Shown here in pieces: positions 1 through 10,375 of a DNA stretch of 64,000 nt. The notes under the pieces are model-generated. The model was not told the DNA's origin. It made no database searches and saw only the letters and a list, made by a program, of their open reading frames with translations. Position 1 is the stretch's first letter. The number at the start of each line of letters is the position of its first letter. The stretch comes from Argopecten irradians (Eukaryota > Mollusca > Bivalvia > Pectinida > Pectinidae). The stretch covers positions 62,922,902 through 62,986,901 of the forward strand of contig NC_091134.1 in the NCBI RefSeq assembly GCF_041381155.1, given 5' to 3'. The position numbers and the translations under genes are program-made.

Positions 1-1280
1 TTGCAGGGATACTGTCTTTTTTATCACTTAGATATTTTTTCGCAAAAGAAACACGGGCTTAATCCCGATATTCGCATATTTGTTTACGTCAGAGCGATGG
101 TCGCTGATTTCAGTAGATCTAAATCTAATGTTGTAATCGTTCCGTTTCGTATTGAAACCTGACTTTATTTCTGGATTTTGTTTGTTACAAACACATATAT
201 ACTGTATTGAAAACTTTAGGTTATACAGACTTTATTAGTATGTATACATGTAGAGTTATCACTGGTTTCAATCATTAAAGTATCTCCATTTAATTAACGC
301 GTCACAAAGATATTGATGATACAACGTTATTCGAACGTTAATTACGTCAAATTTCGCCGATATTAGGGACATCAACAAATTGTGACACATAAACAAAATA
401 GTACAACTAATATATGTACCGAATCCATAAATTCATCCTTAGGAGCAAATACATTTCAACGTTAACGTCACAAGTTTGAAACCATCTTTTTTTCTATTTG
501 TGTAGACCAACATGAGTTTCTTGACAGTTTAATAGTAATATAATTATGAATATCGTAAAAGCTACAACTGCACACTGAAATAATGTGTTATAAGTTATTT
601 ACTACGATCACAAGTGCTCATTGCTACGTCATCGAAATGTTCAAAACTGTACATTACATTGTACAACAAGTGTTGGATGTACTTACCAAAGGCATACGAT
701 AGTATAATATAACATTAATTATATAACTTTGCTACACTTTTATAACACACGTAACTGTTACAAGTATGTGTTTGTATCAAATGTTCCTGTGTGCTATTGG
801 TACTGAAAACTTTGGATATACAGAAAATAGGAAATGTCCCATTAGCGTTCCGTACATGTTCTTCAAATTCATACTCATACTATTCCGATATATGTTGTTT
901 TTTTTTCTAACTCTCAAGTCTTACAAATCACATACATAAATATAGTGTGTACTATGTGCTAATAATGACACGTGAGTCTATATAAATTGTAATGCTTTCA
1001 TTTGGAGAGGGTGACATAGGTTTATTATAGACATATAGTCATTAGCATACTATGTGTTAATAGTAGGTTTCAAATTCAAGAAAATAAGCTCAGATGAAAA
1101 TAATTTAGTATAGTAGGAGTGTACCTCAGCTTTTCACTTGTTATTTTGTGCATCTTTAATATAGCTACAAGGTATAGCCTGCATATCTTTAGGGTTTCGT
1201 AATAATATCCACAGATAGCGCGCATTAGACATTTTTTATGTTAAAAATAGCCCGCGAACAATACGCAGGAAATAACGTGC
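1..1280. other. AT-rich intergenic sequence, no gene recognised
   Basis: No frame of note, no recognisable RNA gene and no strong repeat was seen. It lies 5' of TYMP on its coding strand. Confidence 0.5.
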
Positions 1281-1350
1281 TAATGGAGCAAAGTAATGAT
1301 TATGCAAACCATTTTGAAAACGGTTGTAGGCTTTTCATCGTACTTGTGTT
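1281..1350 (+). repeat. Dispersed repeat, copy 1 (inverted relative to 13695-13775)
   Basis: A ~70-bp block beginning taatggagcaaagtaatgat and ending near cgtacttgtgtt matches the reverse complement of 13695-13775 with few differences. It abuts the transposon relic that starts at 1376. The element family is unknown. Confidence 0.6.
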
Positions 1351-1375
1351 ATAAAACTGAACCGTGTGCAATATC

Positions 1376-1845
1376 TACGGCGGCGTATTAGGGCCATTAT
1401 GTAATTTTATTTATCTTGTACGTACAAGTTAGTATCTTGTACGTACAAGATAGTACAATGTTGAAACTCTCGATATTAAAGTTAATATTACGCACCCTTG
1501 GTTTATTGTGTGGTATTGTGATACTGTGATAAGTTTGTGAACATATATATGTAAATGTCTTTAACGTCTTTTATCATCATTTGGACAATAATTGATGTTT
1601 AATCATGTGTATATATGTCTCATCAACTCAAAAACAAATATAAAATGATGTGTTTTGCTTTTGTTGTCTGTGCAATCAGTAACTCATTCCGTATAGGGCA
1701 TAATACCTTGGATTTTTATCGGAATAAAATTAATTATTTCCAATACTTGTATTCTGAAGTAAAATAAAAGCTAAAACTTTTCAGTGATAGTTTAAGTGTA
1801 AAGTATTTAATATTTGTCACTGAAGAAAATTTTGAATTCGTCTGC
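1376..1845 (+). mobile_element. Truncated copy of the palindromic-array DNA transposon (left end only)
   Basis: Begins with the same 19-bp terminus TACGGCGGCGTATTAGGGC as the full element at 20169. It has only two TTGTACGTACAA units, then internal sequence aligning with 20372-20825 (for example tcatcatttggacaataatt and cagtaactcattc). Homology stops near 1845 and no right terminus is found. It sits ~0.8 kb upstream of the TYMP start codon. Confidence 0.75.
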
Positions 1846-2661
1846 TTCTGTTTTTATATCCCGCAACGATGTTAAGGGGGTATACTGGAATCGTGTTGCC
1901 CGTCTATCCGTGTGATTGTCTGTCTGTACTCCTCCTAAAATTCTTAACAGATCTTAGGAGCTTTTAATATTTAATTCACAACCAAAAACATTCTGAGAAT
2001 TACAACACTGGTTTTAATTTTAAAAGTATAAATAAGAGCTGAAAATGATTTTTGGCAGTACTGCTAAAAATTGTTTTATTTATATCCACAGTGCAGTGAA
2101 GTGAGTACTTACGGTCAGACCATGACGCCAAGTTGTTGTCTACAATTTCATTTCACATTGGCACAGTATTATAAGCAATTGTTAAGTTATATGTATTTCT
2201 GTAGGTATGTTTTCATCTTTAATCACATAAGGCATAGAAAACAAGAATTTTACACTGCATAAATTCTGTGCTGTAACTAATGTTTATTATATAGGCTTCA
2301 TACATGTTTGTCTTTCCATTTGAATGATTTTCACAGCTGAATTAATCGAACCTGTTGGTTTTCAAAAGATTACTGAAACAAAAAAATAACATTCCAAAGT
2401 TTTCGCCCAGTTATGGCACATATAACTTTAAATAGGACATAAACAATATAACTCATTGTGTCAAATAAAATTGTGTCTGTATTATTAATCACATTCAGAC
2501 ATGTAGAGTATAGATATTGATAAAGCTGCCTCAAGTTTAGTGGCAACTTTACTTCTTTTAAAAACATATATATTGTTAATGTTTACTTCAGAAACACTTA
2601 CCCTAGAAAAACATATGTTGTCCAAAGACATTTCTAACATTTGAACATTAGCTGACTAAAA
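1846..2661. other. TYMP 5' flank
   Basis: AT-rich. No clear TATA box, CpG cluster or coding exon. It presumably contains the TYMP promoter and/or a 5'UTR exon, but neither can be pinned down. Confidence 0.35.
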
Positions 2662-2782
2662 ATGGGCGACAGTATTCTGGAGCTGATAAGGATAAAGACG
2701 AAAGGAGAGAGGCTGACTGACCGAGATATTAGAAGTTTCGTAAGAAAGATAGTGGCGAACGATGTCGAAGGAGAGCAACTTG
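2662..2782 (+). CDS. TYMP: TYMP coding exon 1
   Basis: Encodes res 1-40 ([20 protein letters not shown] and onward). It ends in phase 1 at donor g|gtaagt. An acceptor-like acattag precedes ctgactaaaaATG, so an upstream 5'UTR exon is possible but not located. Confidence 0.88.
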
Positions 2783-5700
2783 GTAAGTACACTTTATTAC
2801 TGAAAAATAGAATCGAATATTACGTAGTTTCGTCCCACTACACCTCGTCTTAAACTATTGCTAAAGTAATCTGACACAAAATGAAAACTTCAAACAGAAC
2901 AGTACTTTTACGCTCCGGTGTCAGATAGGTCTGTCCTGGGCAATGACTGTGAAGGTTGATTGTTAAGTTAGTATAGTTACACTTAGATTTAAGTGACCTT
3001 TAATCTACACGTCATTAAAAAGGTCCACAAAGGAAAAATTATACAGTAATGGGATATGAGAGTCATATCTCCATAACCACTGTATGACAGTGATATTTCG
3101 TTTTTGGAATCACAGCATAATGTAATCATTTAGATTTTAACCAATTTTCCCTCTGAATCTACTAACATTCCTACCCTATAATGAAAAAGTGTTACGAACA
3201 CGAAAAACATTTTTGATGACATAAATAATATATTGGGTAAAAAAAGAGATAGCCCGTCTTCAATCGTCATAGAAGATAATGAAGTATATCAGTGTTTTAC
3301 TGAATGATATGTATGCATGCACTGACAATTCAAAGTCTGCTTACAAACACGAGTTAAACTCCACGAGCTAGGAACCCCGATAAAGATGTATTTGTAACTA
3401 GCCTTCCCTACTCTGATGCATCTTTAAACTTCTGTCTTCTTTCTTTCATAAATGTTATTATTATTCAGTTTCATTCGAGAATAATAATCTTAACTATTCT
3501 TCAAATATTTCATTTTGTGTGTGACATTTACCCACAGGAGCTTTTTTGATGGCTATCAAATGGAAAGGACTAGACAGGAAAGAGACCACGTGTTTAACTG
3601 ACGCTATGGTCAAGTCTGGAGAGGTCATGACCTGGCCTGACAGTTGGAAAGGAAAGATAGTGGACAAGCATAGTACAGGAGGTGTCGGAGACAAAGTCAG
3701 CCTGGTGTTAGTACCTATCCTAACTTGTTGTGGTGTAAAGGTATGTTCACATCTTCAGTGTTCTAAACAAGTCACGTACGCCTTTCATCTGGTAGATGCT
3801 ATCGGCCAACGTTAGTTTCTAATAAACTTCATTGCTTAAACATAATGGGACATCACTCTAACTTCGTTCTTTCTACTTTTAATGCCATTTGCTGGAGGTT
3901 TTTTTTAAAACTAATTTGTGTATATATCCATACATACGATACGCCATTTGTCATTCTAAAATTTTGGGGCCGTGGAGTAGTAAATATGTCTCGGCATATT
4001 ACCACAACCCCTCCACACCTGGGTTGCGAGTCTGGATCCCATGTGGAGAAGTTGATATGTACTGGTTTTGGTCGACTTTTTTTCTTGATACTCCAATCTT
4101 CCTCCCCATTGAATCTGGCACGTCCTTAAAATACCATGACTGTTAAAAACCGCTAAACTAAATGAAACATAATCTATCATTCTAAAAATCCGAAAGGTTT
4201 CGGGAAAGGTTTTTGGGTTAATTTGTGGGAAAATGAAGGTTAGGTTTCATCATGTGTATAAATTTCCATTTTACTTTAGTTTTCCGTTTAATCTATGTTA
4301 AATTATATTGGAAATATCAGGCTATAAACTGCCATCTGGTCAAGCATATGAATATTTAACGCGTCCTTTGCGTCACCGATAATGATGATTACAAGATCAT
4401 ACATAAAGAAGTCCGTCAGACGAATGGTTTAGACGGAACAAGTTTATCTGGCAGTAGTTATCAGTCATTATATGACGTTAAATGTACGATGAATTCTACC
4501 TATTGTTTGTTACCCTGTAGATTCCTATGGTTTCCGGGAGAGGACTTGGCTTTACTGGAGGGACCCTTGATAAACTGGAATCGATTCCTGGAGTCTCTGT
4601 CAGCTTTAATGTCGAAGATATAAAAATTAAAGTCGAGGAGGTGGGGTGCTGCATTGTGGGACAAACAGACAGTTTGGTACCAGCAGATAAACTGCTGTAC
4701 AGTATTCGTGACGTCACCAATACTGTCGATACCAACGGTCTGATAGCGTGTAAGTATTTCTTATTAATACAAAAGATCACGTGGTCATCAATGATTGAGT
4801 GTCTTAATAAAATGTATAACTAAAAGAACGGAGTACAAATCAAATTTTAACATTATATCTTTTCTGTATTTTCATTTGACAAAACTGAACAAATCACATA
4901 ACTAAGCAAATATATTTGCATAACCTACATATAATTTGAATTGAAAAGCGTCACCATGGAAAAGTTCAGATCAGCTACCGATTATCTTTTGCTTTGGCTT
5001 GTATAAATGCTTTAGTTATATATGGGGTATTTTAGCGTCAATTGTGGGTAAAAAGGCAGCGGAGCGAGTAGACCATCTGATTCTCGATGTGAAATGTGGA
5101 GAAGCAGCCATATATAAGGACGAGGAGAAGGTGGAGGGACTGGCCAAGTTAATGGTTTGTTGATACATTTTAAAATGTATACTGCATGGGATCCTCACAC
5201 ATAACACCAAGAGTTGTACTACATAGAATCGTCCTATAGATAGGTGGCATTTAGTATTTCTTCTTGCTTATAAATGATTAAATATGTAACTATTAACTTT
5301 ATTTTCAAAACGAATCATCTGATAGTGTATAAGTATCTATCAAAGACCTATTTTGCGCGTTACTATTAAATAACTGGTTTCCATTATACACCAGCTGATG
5401 AAATAAACAATGGCATTTGCGTAAGAAAGAAATCTAGCGTTGGTTTGTTTAATTCGCAATAAAATAACAGCATATAATTCATCACAAATTTTGATGAAGA
5501 ACTACAATCCATGTTGGTAGGTTGACATTTCCAATGGTCTCGGTATCGACACCATGGCCTTGATCACGAAGATGGACCATCCTATTGGACTGGCGATTGG
5601 AAACTCCCTAGAGATCGTGGAATCCCTCAGATGTCTTAGATGGAACTGTCCTGTGTGTGGAGACCGTAACACGTGTATACAATGTAGGGGGTGTGAGGAT

Positions 5701-8593
5701 ATCAGGGGCCTGGTGTATGAGCTAGGTGTGTCCCTTTTAGTTGATCGTACTTAAGGAGTGGGTGCGTTTTATACTGCCATTCATTTATAAAGCTTTAAAT
5801 AGTTAAAACCAGGCCGATATCATTACAAGACAGACAGGTTTATATGTATGTAGAAGTATGTAAGTTTTATTTCTATTACATTATAGTATTCATATGATTT
5901 AATACACTCTATCACATGAACTATTCGTGGGCACTTTCTGTCGTAGTTTGGCACAATCAAACCATTTTGATGATAGTCTTCTGATCGACGATGATAATGA
6001 TTGTGTAAATAATCATAAGTTGTTTTATATTCGTGGTTCCATAGGTGATATAGGGACAATAATCAGTGGAAGTCAGATTAATTAAGTTAATTATATTCAA
6101 TATGTCAATTTGCTCGCGAAAAGTACATCGGTTTGTAGCTAATTGTTGTTTCTATATTATTGTCATTTGTATCGATATAATGTGTATTTTGATATTGGAA
6201 TATAAAACTGCATGATTAGGAACAGTACTCTTGTGTTACAAATATTCCTTAACCACTGTTTGAAAGAATGCACGAATTTGACCGAAAATAGAAATGACCT
6301 AAAAGACCATTTAATTTGATATTTCTTTGAAAAGGGGGTCGTCTGCTATTTAAAGCTGGAGTTACAAACTCCTTGATAGAATCCCGGAACATGATGAAGG
6401 AGAAGATACAAAGCGGTGAAGCCTTGGACTGTTTCCGGAGAATGATCATCTCACAGGGCGCTTCTGAGGATACTGCCGATCGTCTGTGTGATTCAAGTAC
6501 TGACTTCCGAGCGGGACTTCCTAAGGCACGCAAGGTCTCCAGACTAAAACTCCAACAAGATGGTACGTATTGTAAGGAATATTTAGGATGGTTATTAAGT
6601 TAACATAATCATTTTAATGAAAAATAACAATAGAACAAAAGGTATAATTAAATTACTTTCGCGAGTTAAATGATAAGTCGTGTAAAGTAATGTGAATGTT
6701 ATTATTTACTGTAAATACAATTAATCGACCGTATCAAACTTTGTGTCGTTCTACCTAATTATAATCTTACATCTTACAATGTTGCCTTTTATTACCTGTT
6801 GTTGTGAATGTTTAGAGACACAGCTAGGTCACAGAAATTAAAGCTTCACATTTTCATCAGCTTTTCAAATTATTTTCATGTACATTGTATAGCAAAGAAA
6901 TGTTTAAACTTCAATTGATGCAGGTCATAGTTCAAAACGTTTTCGGTTTACAATTATGTGATAAGGTTCCGACATTATTCTAAATAGTCATTTCGATGAT
7001 ATATCGTTATCATTTACACAGTTTCCAGTTACGTCCAACAGACTGAATATCACTCCTTATGGGATGTTGTTGTCACTCTATGTGACAAGTTAAACAATGT
7101 TATGTATATGACGCAAGTGTTGTTGCTGACCAAGAATTTATACATATATATATAAGAAATAAAAACAAAAAAGACTGACTAGTGAGCGCTTTCGCCCCAC
7201 AAGGAAGCTCTTCAGACTGTTTATTGTGACATATTATGACGTCATAGTACATTTTCAATAAACAGTCTGAATAACTCCCTTGAATGGAGTAAAAGCGCTC
7301 ACTAGTCAGTCGTTATTGTTTTTATTTCTTATAGATTTCGTTCGTAAGGATTTTTCTTCAAATTTATTATACATATTATATATGCTCTCATCGCATTACT
7401 TCCAGTCTGAGAATAGTGACGAGACTTTTTTAGCTTTTGTTTCCTCTTTTGAACATCCTTTATTAAAATGTCATGAAAATTAAAGGAATTAATTTGTGTT
7501 CCCCTTCATTGGCAGGATATGTGCATGTTATTGATGCTTTGAAATGCGGTAAGGCTTCCTGGAAACTCGGAGCAGGCAGAACCCAATCCAAGGACATCCT
7601 AAAGTTGGGAGTTGGTCTTGAACTTCAAATCTGTCTGGGGGATAAAGTTAGAAAGGGTACAGAAGTTCATCTAATTTATAAAAGTTCATGTTCAACCGAT
7701 AGTGTGTATATGGCAAATAACCTTTCGGACCAAAATAAATGTTTGTATATAATATTTCATCACCAACTTCGCCATTTGTTTGTTATTAGTTTTTATGGTG
7801 CATTTGGGTAAGTTATTGGCTGGGTATTATGATAATAATTTCTACCACAATGAATTGTGCTATTTAAATCTCAGGGTATCACGATGTTTAATGATTATTT
7901 GGCGGGAAGTAATTGTAAGCGGTGCGGTTCTGCCGTGTGCATGTTTCTATATAGTCCGGCAATGGGTGTTAAATATTGTTAAAGTAACTTTGAAAAGTTG
8001 AGTTTTATCAATAATACTTCAAATGAGGTATATTTCATCCTAAAGTCGTTTTCAATTAGAAGCGTTTCATATGAATGGACTTGTTTTTAAAAATATTACT
8101 TTTGAATATAAATTAGTGCCGTTTTACTGATGAAAATATCACTACATCTTATTTGCATATCTCGGCGAACACACATTACCATATCCTCGTCGTATTTCTC
8201 TCGGCTTAAAGCGGATATAATTGTGGTAGAAACAGGTAACACGACTCGTGGTCGTTGGATTTGGCGTTTATTCCACACTCGTAAGTTATTTTTTAAAAGT
8301 TACAAAGACACTCGTGTCTTTTGTAACTTTTAAAAAATAACTCACTGGTGTGAAATATGTGTAACCTCTATATGTCAACGTTTTCTATATTTCCAGGTGA
8401 CGTTTGGGTCAATGTCCACCACGATTCGGAAACTATCCCAGGGGAAGTGACGTCACTATTGGAAACAGCCATAGAGGTCAAAGGTCATGCATTGGCCGAC
8501 ATAAATGGATCACGTGTGATGAAGGTCATTCCATCCGAAAACGATCTTAGACTTTTAGATATTTCACCATCACGAACTTTGGACAATATGTAG
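2662..8593 (+). CDS. TYMP: Thymidine phosphorylase, 8 coding exons, 480 aa
   Basis: Catalyses reversible phosphorolysis of thymidine (and deoxyuridine) to the free base and 2-deoxyribose-1-phosphate in cytosolic pyrimidine salvage. Coding exons: 2662-2782, 3538-3740, 4521-4749, 5036-5154, 5521-5725, 6335-6562, 7516-7656 and 8397-8593. All introns are GT-AG, all phases agree, and the total is 1443 nt, close to the length of vertebrate TYMP (~480 aa). Seen in the protein: an N-terminal helical segment (res 1-60), the phosphate-binding signature [12 protein letters not shown] (84-95), [20 protein letters not shown] (113-132), and the base-binding segment with R171, S186 and K190, the same three residues that contact the base in bacterial enzymes. 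The C-terminal alpha/beta domain includes the GAGR motif in exon 7. The start ATG is the first in-frame Met and gives a normal N-terminus. Oddity: a Cys-rich stretch at res 265-282 lengthens the protein relative to the family. Homologous pyrimidine-nucleoside phosphorylase is the only close alternative, and animals carry TYMP. Confidence 0.93.
3538..3740 (+). CDS. TYMP: TYMP coding exon 2, phosphate-binding loop
   Basis: Acceptor cccacag|ga, donor aaag|gtatgt. Encodes res 41-108 including [12 protein letters not shown], the family signature that holds phosphate (K84, H85). Confidence 0.93.
3966..4170 (+). mobile_element. tRNA-derived SINE, + orientation, in TYMP intron 2
   Basis: Head ggggccgtggagtagtaaat corresponds to the degenerate A-box region of a tRNA-like SINE. 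A B-box-like gggttgcgagtctggatccc follows, then a body with cttgatactccaatcttcc and ggcacgtcctt. The body aligns with the reverse complement of 32314-32490. Small open frames over it are not genes. Confidence 0.7.
4521..4749 (+). CDS. TYMP: TYMP coding exon 3
   Basis: Acceptor ccctgtag|att, donor gcgt|gtaagt. Encodes [20 protein letters not shown] and the start of the base-binding segment [11 protein letters not shown] (R171). Confidence 0.93.
5036..5154 (+). CDS. TYMP: TYMP coding exon 4
   Basis: Acceptor attttag|cg, donor atg|gtttgt. Completes [11 protein letters not shown] (S186, K190) and encodes [18 protein letters not shown]. Confidence 0.9.
5521..5725 (+). CDS. TYMP: TYMP coding exon 5 with Cys-rich insert
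   Basis: Acceptor ttggtag|gtt, donor gctag|gtgtgt. Encodes [20 protein letters not shown], then ESLRCL, then a Cys-rich segment absent from the family (C267, C270, C276, C279, C282), then [11 protein letters not shown]. The donor choice is fixed by exon 6, which continues the conserved [11 protein letters not shown]. Confidence 0.88.
6335..6562 (+). CDS. TYMP: TYMP coding exon 6
   Basis: Acceptor tttgaaaag|gg, donor gatg|gtacgt. Encodes [37 protein letters not shown] and the linker to the C-terminal domain. The start at 6335 restores the conserved GG...L...AG pattern. Confidence 0.9.
7151..7333. mobile_element. Foldback MITE in TYMP intron 6
   Basis: The ends are inverted repeats: TATAAGAAATAAAAACAA on the left pairs with the right end. 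Next comes GACTGACTAGTGAGCGCTTT and its complement, then CAGACTGTTTATTG and its complement. Nearly the whole 183 bp can fold into one stem with a short loop containing tgacgtcata-like sequence. TA at both edges suggests a TA target duplication. Confidence 0.75.
7516..7656 (+). CDS. TYMP: TYMP coding exon 7
   Basis: Acceptor attggcag|ga, donor aaag|ggtaca (gt at 7657). Encodes [20 protein letters not shown] and GRTQ..., a conserved C-terminal domain region. Confidence 0.9.
8234..8367. mobile_element. Foldback element, family with AGGTnACAC termini, copy 1
   Basis: Outer ends aggtaacacga and tgtgtaacct are inverted. The centre (8284-8342) is a 27-bp hairpin arm, agttattttttaaaagttac plus flank, around a 4-6 nt loop. 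It is related to 30912-31068. Lies in TYMP intron 7, ending 30 bp before exon 8. Confidence 0.65.
8397..8593 (+). CDS. TYMP: TYMP coding exon 8, stop TAG
   Basis: Acceptor atttccag|gt. Encodes [20 protein letters not shown] to the stop at 8591-8593. A foldback element ends only ~30 bp upstream of this acceptor. No canonical AATAAA is evident in the few hundred bases downstream. Confidence 0.9.
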
Positions 8594-9319
8594 GTTATAT
8601 TTGTGTTTTTAAAGCTTCTGTGTCATATATTCGTGTATTTGATAACCGTGGGATCGGCATCTCAGGATTTTATTTTTGTTATATGTATTGATTCGTTTGT
8701 TGTTATATCGCATACAGGTTCACTGCTTTCTTTTCAGTGAGGCAATTTAGCCTTAAAAATAAGTTTCTTGACATCATAGTTTATTTTTCTTGCTTGCCCT
8801 GACTCTTTCCAATCACATAATATCGAGTTCATATATTACAATTTCATGTCATAGACAAATCCTGTAATCATTTGTTAGCCTATATATCATATCCTGATCA
8901 GTTTACCAACAGTAACTTGATAAAGCACAGATAATTAGATATATTGCTGTTGTCTATTCACATGTTTGTAAAATATTTATGCTAAAGTAAATGTACATTT
9001 AAGAACTAAAAAGAAAAGCAAAGTAAATCACAAGTATTGTATCCGTGTCATTGTGGTCAGTGGTTAATATACATACATGTAGATACAATATATCGCCTGG
9101 CTTATTTTCTGCCGTCCAAAGAGAGGTTTTTTTTTTATTCTACATAAGGAGTTATTCAAAATGTCTGGACCAAGGTTTTTTCGGAGTTTTTATTCATTAT
9201 ATATCATTTTTATGTGAAAACAAATACCTTTTATCTTGGGAAGTTGAATCCATTTTCATTGTTGTATTGTTTGTAATTTTTCTGAACATTATAAATGTTG
9301 TCATTTAAATGAGAGCATT

Positions 9320-10375
9320 TTAGGTCACCTGAGACGAAGTCTCAATTGAAGTGATGATGAATCGCCTTTTGTCCGTCGTCGTGCATCTTCCGTCGTGCAA
9401 CGTGTCTTCGTAAATAATTTACATTTCCGACTTCTCCTCTAAAACTGCTGAAGCATAATCAATGAAAGGGGGTCAAAACTATATATATAGTTTATATAGA
9501 AAAAACACATTTATGAGCATTATTTGCTCAATTTTCATAGGAAATGAGTCAAACTTAGTAAGAATTATTAACTTGAGATAACAGTTTAACATCATATCAA
9601 ATATAGGTCTTGGTTGACCCCAGGGGCCAGAGGGACGGGTCTAAAAAGATAGAAAATGGCTAATATGTAAACAATCTTCTTCTTCACTCGCAGATATGGT
9701 AGAATCAAATACTCTTCATAGATTGGAAGGTTTTATGGCCCTCTACAAAAATTGTGAATTTCATGGCCCTTGGGTCTCTAATTTTCCCCTGGAGAGGGGT
9801 CAAATTTTCTGTAGTTAATATATAGGGATAATACATTTATGAGTATTATTTGCTAAATTTTCATAGGAATTCAGTTAGATTAGAAACTTGGTTAGAATTA
9901 TAAGCATGAGATAGAATTTTAACATCATATCCATGTAGGTCCCTGGATGACTCCCAGAGGTCAGAGAGGCGGGGTCAAAGAGGGTCAAAATGGCTAAAAT
10001 TTCAAAAATCTTCTTCTGAATTCAAATATATGATTGAACCAAATACTTTTCATATATTAAAAGATCTCAAGACCTTCTACAATATATGTGGCCCTGGGGT
10101 CTTAGACTTTCCCCTTGGGAGGGGATCGAATTTACTTCAGTTTATAGGGATAACACATTTATAAGCATCATTTGCTCAGTTTTCATTAGAAATCTAACAG
10201 ATGTAATGGAATTAAATACTCTTTAAAGATTAAAAGTTCAAATTGATATAATCAATGACTTCAAGAACCTGATGAACCAATATTTGTATAGTGTTTATAT
10301 GTCTTTGTTTTATTCTCTTTCCAAACTCAGCTGACAGTTCAGGCCCATTGGCATCTTGTCTTTGATCTATAACAG
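9320..10375. repeat. Dispersed repeat with ~2.5 internal copies of a ~325-bp unit
   Basis: Starts aggtcacctgagacgaagtc. The marker acatttatgagcattatttg recurs near 9507, 9835 and 10155 (periods ~328 and ~320) with many substitutions. Markers catatc..gtaggtc, ggcccttgggtct and cccctggagagggg recur with it. It ends near ggcccattggcatcttgtct. No coding frame. Confidence 0.65.

Noticed and set aside
3845..4180. Open frames of 74-94 codons on both strands
   Set aside because: They run across a SINE copy; no protein family.
5726..5754. Reading TYMP exon 5 through to the TAA at 5752
   Set aside because: Would end the protein at VSLLVDRT, while splicing at 5725 joins the conserved GGRLLFKAG of exon 6 in phase.
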